From Streptomyces caatingaensis (GTDB lineage: Bacteria; Actinomycetota; Actinomycetes; Streptomycetales; Streptomycetaceae), in the NCBI RefSeq assembly GCF_001187435.1, contig NZ_LFXA01000017.1, positions 124,001 through 188,000 on the forward strand: a DNA stretch of 64,000 nt, in the 5' to 3' direction. The stretch's first letter is position 1; each line of letters opens with the position of its first letter. Shown here piece after piece: positions 59,192 to 64,000 of this stretch. Under the pieces are notes generated by a model. The model did no database searches, was not told where the DNA came from, and saw nothing but the letters and a program-made list of their open reading frames with translations. The position numbers were made by a program, and so were the translations under genes.

Positions 59192-60235
59192 ATGAAGGTG
59201 ATCTCCCTCGGCTTCCGCACCGACCTGATGCTGCGGACCATGGCCGGCTCCGCCGTCGATGACCGCCCGGACCACCTGGTCGTCCGCACCCCGGACAACC
59301 CCGCCTTCCGCTGGGGGAACTTCGTGCTCTTCGACCGCCCGCCCGGCCCGGGGGACGGCCTCCGCCAACAGGCCGTGTTCGAGGCCGAGTTCCCCGGCGC
59401 GCCGTACGTCGCCCTCGGCGCGGACGGTACGGAGGGGGACGCGGGGGACCCCGCCGAGACGGCCCGGCTGGGCATCACCGCCGAGGTGAGCACCGTCCTC
59501 ACGGCCGACCGCCTCGCGCCGCCCTCCCGTCCCCTCCCCGCCGGCGCGGAGATCCGCCCGCTGGCCGGCGACGACGACTGGGCGCAGGCGCTGGAGCTGC
59601 GCCGGGCCATGGACGAAGGCGCTCAACCACCCGCAGGGCACCGCGAGTTCACCGTGCGCCGCGTCGCGGAGGCGCGGCGGCTGTGCGAGGCGGGGCACGG
59701 CGCCTGGTTCGGGGCCTTCGTGGACGGGCGCCTGCGCGCCGGGGCCGGCGTCCTCGGGGACGGCGGCGGCACGGCCCGCTACCAGAACGTCGAGACGCAC
59801 CCCGGCTTCCGCGGCCGCGGCCTGGCCTCGCACGTCGTCCACCGGGCCGGTGCGCGGGCCCTGTCCCGGCCCGGCACCCGCACCCTCGTGATCGTCGCCG
59901 ACCCCGCGTACCACGCGATCCGCGTCTACCGGGCGCTCGGCTTCGCGGACGCGGAGCGCCAGGTGCACCTCACCCGCCTGCCGCGGGAGCAGCGGACCGG
60001 CCGCGCCGCCGCCCCGCCATCTCCACCAGCCCGCGCACCAGCCGCAGATCGTCCCGCATCTCGGGGTGCCACTGCACCCCCACCGCGAAACACCCCTGGC
60101 CCCAGGGGTATTCGAGCGCCTCGACGGTCCCGTCCTCGGCGTGGGCCGAGGCGATCAGGCCGGGGCCGACCTTGCCGACGCCCTGGTGGTGATGGGTCGC
60201 CACGTCGCACGGCGCCGGCATCAGGTGCGCGGTGA
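59192..60235 (+). CDS. GNAT-family acetyltransferase with antisense C-terminal extension
   Basis: 347 codons are open. Residues 1-265 are a normal two-part GNAT: N-terminal MKVISLGFRTDLMLRTMAGS and the acetyl-CoA loop HPGFRGRGLASHVVHRAGAR, ending near VHLTRLPR. The remaining about 82 residues are Pro/Arg/Ala-rich, without a family match, and are encoded opposite the 3' end of the convergent amidotransferase gene (266 bases overlap). A lost stop codon best explains this. Acetylation target unknown. The ATG has only a weak upstream site. Confidence 0.78.
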   Translation: MKVISLGFRTDLMLRTMAGSAVDDRPDHLVVRTPDNPAFRWGNFVLFDRPPGPGDGLRQQAVFEAEFPGAPYVALGADGTEGDAGDPAETARLGITAEVSTVLTADRLAPPSRPLPAGAEIRPLAGDDDWAQALELRRAMDEGAQPPAGHREFTVRRVAEARRLCEAGHGAWFGAFVDGRLRAGAGVLGDGGGTARYQNVETHPGFRGRGLASHVVHRAGARALSRPGTRTLVIVADPAYHAIRVYRALGFADAERQVHLTRLPREQRTGRAAAPPSPPARAPAADRPASRGATAPPPRNTPGPRGIRAPRRSRPRRGPRRSGRGRPCRRPGGDGSPRRTAPASGAR

Positions 60236-60716
60236 CGGTCCCCGCGACCGGCTCGACGAGATGGTCGGCGAAGTCGCCCACCCGCGGGTTGTGACCCTTG
60301 TGGCCCACGGTCTCCGGGAGGTGCTGGTTGAGCGTCCCGCCCGCGTGGACGTTCATCAGCTGCATGCCCCGGCAGATGCCGAGCAGCGGGACGCCGCGCT
60401 CCAGGGCCGCCGCCAGCAGGGCCAGCTCCCAGCGGTCCCGCTCGGGGACGGGGGCGGCGGTACGGGGATGGGGCCGCTCGCCGTAGAGCGCCGGGTCCAG
60501 GTCCTCGCCGCCCGCCAGCACCAAGCCGTCCAGCCGCTCGGCCACCGCGCCGGCCAGGGCCGGGTTGTCGGGCGGCAGGAGGACCATCAGCCCCCCGGCG
60601 CGCTGGACATACCGCGCGTAGGCGGTCGGCAGCAGGGAGCAGTGCCGGTCCCAGACGCCTCCCCAGCGGGCCCGGGTGGAGTAGGTGGTGACCCCGATCA
60701 GCGGCTGGCCGGTCAA
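59970..60716 (-). CDS. Class I glutamine amidotransferase (gamma-glutamyl hydrolase, PuuD-like)
   Basis: 248 residues. The nucleophile Cys115 lies in LLGICRGMQLMN; His217 and Glu219 in VGVQWHPEM complete the triad. The N-terminal PLIGVTTYSTRARWG and GGEDLDPALYGERPHPRT are typical of the gamma-glutamyl-GABA hydrolase group. It would hydrolyse a gamma-glutamyl amide released by the neighbouring pathway. The start appears to be TTG at 60716, with AGGAG upstream; no good ATG/GTG is near. It follows the FadR-type regulator gene on the same strand, after 236 bases. Confidence 0.87.
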   Translation of the reverse strand: MTGQPLIGVTTYSTRARWGGVWDRHCSLLPTAYARYVQRAGGLMVLLPPDNPALAGAVAERLDGLVLAGGEDLDPALYGERPHPRTAAPVPERDRWELALLAAALERGVPLLGICRGMQLMNVHAGGTLNQHLPETVGHKGHNPRVGDFADHLVEPVAGTVTAHLMPAPCDVATHHHQGVGKVGPGLIASAHAEDGTVEALEYPWGQGCFAVGVQWHPEMRDDLRLVRGLVEMAGRRRGRSAAPAAGG

Positions 60717-60952
60717 TGTGCTCGCGTCCTCTCCTGGCGGCGGGGGCTCGGCCGGCCGCGCGGCGGCGGCCGGAGCGCGTGCGACCGTCGACGGCCGGTC
60801 AAAGGTCGCCCTCCATACCATTGCTGCCCGGCGGGCCGCGGCGCAACCCCCGCGCGCCACGCGCCCCTTGCTCACCCCGGGAAGCCCCGCGCACCACGCG
60901 GCCGGCCTGCGCGCCCCCTCCGTCGTCCAACGCGCCCCGGCCCGGCCCCCGT

Positions 60953-61681
60953 TCAGCCCAGGAACCCCCGCACCAGCGCCGCCGTCCCCGCGCAGTGCTC
61001 GCGCATCACCTCCCGCGCCCCGGGCGCGTTCCCGGCCAGCACCGCCGCCACCAGCGCCGCGTGCTGGCGCTGCGAGTGCTCCAGGTTGCGCACCAGCAGC
61101 GGCATGCAGTCCAGCAGACCGTTGACGGACGCCCGGACCGCCGCGTAGTGCGCGGCGAGCGAGGGCGAGCCCGACAGCTCGGCCAGCGTCAGGTGGAAGA
61201 GGGTGTCCTGGCGGCGGTAGCCCTCGGGCGGCGCGTCGCGGGTCGCGGCCAGCGCCGCACGCAGCCGCGCCGTCTGATCCGCCGTCAGGTCGCGGGAGGC
61301 GCACAGTTCGGCCGCGCCCAGCTCCAGGACCTCCCGGAAGCGCAGCGTGTCCTCGATGTCGATGCCCGACACGTCGGGCGCGGCCGGGCGCGGACACACG
61401 AACGTCCCGCCGTACCGGCCGCGCCGGCTCTCCACCAGGCCCTGCTCGTGCAGCACCTTCAGCACCTCGCGCAGCGTCACCCGGCTGATCCGCAGCCGCT
61501 CCGCCAACTCGCGCTCGGCGGGCAGGCGTTCCCCCTCCGCGACCAGGCCCAGCCGTATGACCTGGAGTATCCGCTCCAGCGCCGCCTCGAAGCCGTGGCC
61601 CGCGTGGACCGGCCGCAGCACCGGTGACAGCCGGTCGGCGGCCGCGCCGCCGTGCGAAGGCCCGTCCGTCCGCCCGCTCAT
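60953..61681 (-). CDS. epuRI: GntR/FadR-family regulator (EpuRI-like)
   Basis: 242 residues. Winged helix at about 30-90 (LPAERELAERLRISRVTLREVLK) and an all-helical FCD effector domain with RFREVLELGAAELCASRDL and HRTL-type metal-binding histidines. In S. coelicolor the gene beside glnA4 encodes EpuRI, which controls the ethanolamine pathway. The ATG at 61681 is preceded by GGGAAGGGGG. It is divergent from glnA4 with 108 bases between. A TGGTCTACCG half-palindrome at 61701-61710 is a possible operator. The symbol rests on synteny. Confidence 0.8.
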   Translation of the reverse strand: MSGRTDGPSHGGAAADRLSPVLRPVHAGHGFEAALERILQVIRLGLVAEGERLPAERELAERLRISRVTLREVLKVLHEQGLVESRRGRYGGTFVCPRPAAPDVSGIDIEDTLRFREVLELGAAELCASRDLTADQTARLRAALAATRDAPPEGYRRQDTLFHLTLAELSGSPSLAAHYAAVRASVNGLLDCMPLLVRNLEHSQRQHAALVAAVLAGNAPGAREVMREHCAGTAALVRGFLG

Positions 61682-61789
61682 CGGCCCCCTTCCCAACCAA
61701 TGGTCTACCGGCATACCTTAAATCTCCGGTCGCACCACCAGGACCCGTACCGCCAGGACCGTCAGGGAAGCGCCGACAGGGAGGCCCCC

Positions 61790-63157
61790 GTGGCAGACCG
61801 CACGCCCCCGCTCACCGTCGGCGAACTGCGCCGCCTCGTCGACGCCGGGGAGATCGACACCGTCGTCCTCGCCTTCACCGACATGCAGGGACGGCTCCAG
61901 GGCAAGCGGTTCGCCGCCCCGTTCTTCCTCGACCACGTCCTCGAACACGGCGCGGAGGGCTGCAACTACCTGCTCGCCGTGGACGTCGACCTGCGCACCG
62001 TCGACGGCTACGCCATGGCCTCCTGGGAGCGCGGCTACGGCGACTTCGCCCTGCGCGGCGACCCGGCGACCCTGCGCCGCACCCCCTGGAACCCCGGCAC
62101 CGCCCTGCTCACCGCCGACCTCGCCTGGCACGACGGCTCGCCCGTGGCCGCCTCGCCCCGGCAGATCCTGCGCCGCCAGCTCGACCGGCTCGGCGAGTAC
62201 GGATGGACCGCCCTGGCCGGCACCGAGCTGGAGTTCATGCTCTTCAGGGACACCTACGAGCAGGCCTGGTCGGCCGGCTACCGCGGCCTCACCCCGGCCA
62301 ACCAGTACAACGTCGACTACTCCGTCCTCGGCACCGGCCGCGTCGAGCCCCTCCTGCGCCGCATCCGCAACGAGATGGCCGCCGCGGGCCTCGTCGTCGA
62401 GTCCGCCAAGGGCGAGGCCAACCTCGGGCAGCACGAGATCGCCTTCCGCTACGACGAGGCGCTCGTCACCTGCGACCAGCACTCCGTCTACAAGACCGGG
62501 GCCAAGGAGATCGCCGCCCAGGAGGGTGTGGCCCTCACCTTCATGGCCAAGTTCGACGAACGCGAGGGCAACTCCTGCCACATCCACCTCTCGCTGCGCG
62601 ACGAGGCGGGGCGGCCGGTCCTCGCCGACGACTCCGGGCCGTACGGGATGTCGTCCGTCATGCGGCACTTCCTCGCCGGACAGCTGGCCGTCCTGCGGGA
62701 GTTCACCCTCCTCTACGCCCCGAACATCAACTCCTACAAGCGCTTCCGCGCCGCGTCGTTCGCCCCCACCGCCGTCGCGTGGGGGCCGGACAACCGCACC
62801 TGCGCGCTGCGCGTCGTCGGCCGCGGCGCCGCCCACCGCTTCGAGAACCGGCTGCCCGGCGGGGACGTCAACCCCTACCTCGCCGTCGCCGGCATGATCG
62901 CCGCCGGGCTGCACGGCGTGGAGAACGAACTGGCGCTCCCCGACCCCGTCACCGGCAACGCCTACACCGGCGACGCGCCGCACGTGCCCGGGACGCTGCG
63001 CGAGGCCGCCGGACTGTGGGAGAACAGCGCCGTGGCGCGGGCCGCGTTCGGGGACGAAGTCGTCGAGCACTACCGGCACATGGCGCGCGTCGAGCAGGAG
63101 GCGTACGACACGGCCGTGACGGACTGGGAGCGGTTCCGCTCCTTCGAGCGCATGTGA
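61790..63157 (+). CDS. glnA4: Glutamine-synthetase-like gamma-glutamylating enzyme (GlnA4)
   Basis: 455 residues. GS fold: N-terminal VVLAFTDMQGRLQGKRF, then the catalytic region ELEFMLFRDTYEQAWSAGYR, EANLGQHEIAFRYD, and the ATP motif KFDEREGNSCHIHLSL. It differs from true GlnA (no adenylylation Tyr motif of GlnA I) and matches the GlnA4 group, which S. coelicolor work describes as gamma-glutamylethanolamide synthetase. Expected role: joins glutamate to ethanolamine (or a related amine) using ATP. GGGAGG lies 5 bases before the GTG. Followed by an aldehyde dehydrogenase gene after 8 bases. Confidence 0.85.
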   Translation: MADRTPPLTVGELRRLVDAGEIDTVVLAFTDMQGRLQGKRFAAPFFLDHVLEHGAEGCNYLLAVDVDLRTVDGYAMASWERGYGDFALRGDPATLRRTPWNPGTALLTADLAWHDGSPVAASPRQILRRQLDRLGEYGWTALAGTELEFMLFRDTYEQAWSAGYRGLTPANQYNVDYSVLGTGRVEPLLRRIRNEMAAAGLVVESAKGEANLGQHEIAFRYDEALVTCDQHSVYKTGAKEIAAQEGVALTFMAKFDEREGNSCHIHLSLRDEAGRPVLADDSGPYGMSSVMRHFLAGQLAVLREFTLLYAPNINSYKRFRAASFAPTAVAWGPDNRTCALRVVGRGAAHRFENRLPGGDVNPYLAVAGMIAAGLHGVENELALPDPVTGNAYTGDAPHVPGTLREAAGLWENSAVARAAFGDEVVEHYRHMARVEQEAYDTAVTDWERFRSFERM

Positions 63158-63165
63158 GGACGTGA

Positions 63166-64000
63166 GTGGTGGATCAGGAGACCCTGGAGGTTCTGAACCC
63201 CGCGACCGAGGAGGTCGTCGCCACCGTGCCCGCCGCGACGCCGGACGACGCCGACGCCGCCGTCCGGCGGGCCGCGGCCGCGCAGCGCGGGTGGGCCGCG
63301 CTCGCGCCCGGCGACCGGGCGCGGCTGCTGCGCCGGTTCGCGGCCGTCGTGGACGAACACATCGAGGAGCTCGCGGCCCTGGAGGTGCGCGAGGCCGGAC
63401 ATCCCGTCGGCAGTGCCCGCTGGGAGGCGGGCAACGTCCGCGATCTGCTGGACTACGCGGCCGGCGGCGCGGAGCGGCTGCTCGGGCAGCAGATCCCCGT
63501 CGCCGGCGGCCTGGACGTCACCTTCCACGAGCCCATCGGCGTCGTCGCCGTCGTCGTCCCCTGGAACTTCCCCATGCCGATCGCCGCGTGGGGCTTCGCG
63601 CCGGCGCTCGCGGCGGGCAACGCGGTCGTCGTCAAACCGGCGGAGACGACTCCGCTGACCGCGCTGCGGCTGGCCGGACTGGCCCTGGAGGCCGGGCTCC
63701 CGGACGGGGTGCTCCAGGTCCTGCCCGGCACGGGGGCCGTGGCCGGGGACGCGCTCGTCGTCCATCCCGGGGTGGGGAAGGTCGTCTTCACCGGCTCCAC
63801 GACGGTGGGCCGGCGCGTCATGGCGAAGTGCGCGGAGCGCGTGAAGCGGGTGACCCTCGAACTCGGCGGCAAGAGCGCGAACATCGTCTTCGCGGACGCG
63901 GACGTCGAGCGGGCCGCGGCCGCCGCGCCCGCCTCCTTCCTCGACAACGCCGGCCAGGACTGCTGCGCGCGCGGCCGCATCCTCGTGGAGCGGCCGGTGT
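63166..64000 (+). CDS. Aldehyde dehydrogenase (partial, runs past the window end)
   Basis: The first 278 codons are present. NAD(P)-dependent oxidation of an aldehyde to the acid. Rossmann motifs WNFPMPIAAWGFAPALAAGN and VFTGSTTVGRRVMAKCAER; the general base Glu in VTLELGGKSANIVF; the catalytic Cys near residue 266 in NAGQDCCARGR. The GTG at 63166 has GAGGA 6 bases upstream; a second GTG at 63169 is adjacent. Close spacing after glnA4 implies one operon; in the ethanolamine pathway it would oxidise gamma-glutamyl-acetaldehyde. The end lies outside the window. Confidence 0.88.
   Translation, partial: MVDQETLEVLNPATEEVVATVPAATPDDADAAVRRAAAAQRGWAALAPGDRARLLRRFAAVVDEHIEELAALEVREAGHPVGSARWEAGNVRDLLDYAAGGAERLLGQQIPVAGGLDVTFHEPIGVVAVVVPWNFPMPIAAWGFAPALAAGNAVVVKPAETTPLTALRLAGLALEAGLPDGVLQVLPGTGAVAGDALVVHPGVGKVVFTGSTTVGRRVMAKCAERVKRVTLELGGKSANIVFADADVERAAAAAPASFLDNAGQDCCARGRILVERPV

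Noticed and set aside
1..64000. tRNA or rRNA genes, phage or insertion sequences
   Set aside because: None were recognised by eye; there are no transposase, integrase or terminal-repeat signals and no tRNA-like cloverleaf with a GTTCGAATC-type arm.

Overview
The window is chromosomal DNA from a high-GC actinomycete, almost certainly a Streptomyces. The base composition is strongly G/C-biased at third codon positions, GTG starts are frequent, and Tat signals and lipoproteins are abundant. Both a glycerol (gyl) operon and a complete Pup-proteasome locus are present. Gene order matches what I remember of the S. coelicolor SCO1612 to SCO1660 region (in inverted orientation) and, more loosely, the M. 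tuberculosis tatC-pafA-prcBA-pup-dop-mpa-trmI-metH neighbourhood. No rRNA, tRNA, phage, insertion sequence or CRISPR was seen.

Layout. 1-7230: tail of an unknown gene, a Tat-exported beta-propeller protein, a Tat-exported GH3 beta-glucosidase with an early TTA codon, a secreted GH31 glycosidase, and a decayed MFS transporter. 7231-10400 (minus): a lipoprotein, a PAC2-family protein and a membrane-anchored TIM-barrel protein. 10516-15532 (minus): gylR-glpF-glpK-glpD for glycerol uptake and catabolism, with matching motifs in front of gylR and glpF. 15784-24630: metH, a HAD phosphatase, two tandem orphan peptide-type binding lipoproteins and an orphan NarL-type response regulator that follows a RecB-like Fe-S nuclease gene.

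25774-39042 is the proteasome core: site-2 protease, TrmI tRNA methyltransferase, a small exported protein, ferredoxin, arc (ATPase ring), dop, pup, prcB, prcA, a divergent LacI regulator/MFS pair, and pafA. PafA ligates Pup to target lysines, Dop first deamidates the GGQ end of Pup and also removes Pup, Arc unfolds pupylated proteins, and PrcBA degrades them. 39173-48644 continues the conserved neighbourhood: two FKBP prolyl isomerases, pafB-pafC (WYL regulators of the DNA-damage response), a small zinc-ribbon protein, a small membrane protein, tatA-tatC, a lipid kinase and a HelY-type helicase.

48711-64000: Hsp20; an iron-box-controlled siderophore-interacting protein with a surface protein; a 5'-3' exonuclease; a glycine-betaine transporter (ATPase plus fused permease/binding protein); a signal-less metal-receptor protein; a TDT-family transporter with a divergent LysR regulator; a small secreted beta-trefoil-like protein; a GNAT acetyltransferase; and a gamma-glutamylation cluster (glutamine amidotransferase, FadR/GntR regulator, glutamine-synthetase-like GlnA4, aldehyde dehydrogenase). 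The last cluster resembles the S. coelicolor ethanolamine pathway.

The systems themselves are known families. The most interesting unexplained signals are non-coding or architectural: a perfect 12-bp tandem repeat in the pup leader, repeated -10-like hexamers in front of proteasome genes, a series of apparently leaderless genes, a 24-bp duplication inside pafB, a near-perfect operator between the LacI/MFS pair, a structured metH leader, and a GNAT gene that reads far into its antisense neighbour.
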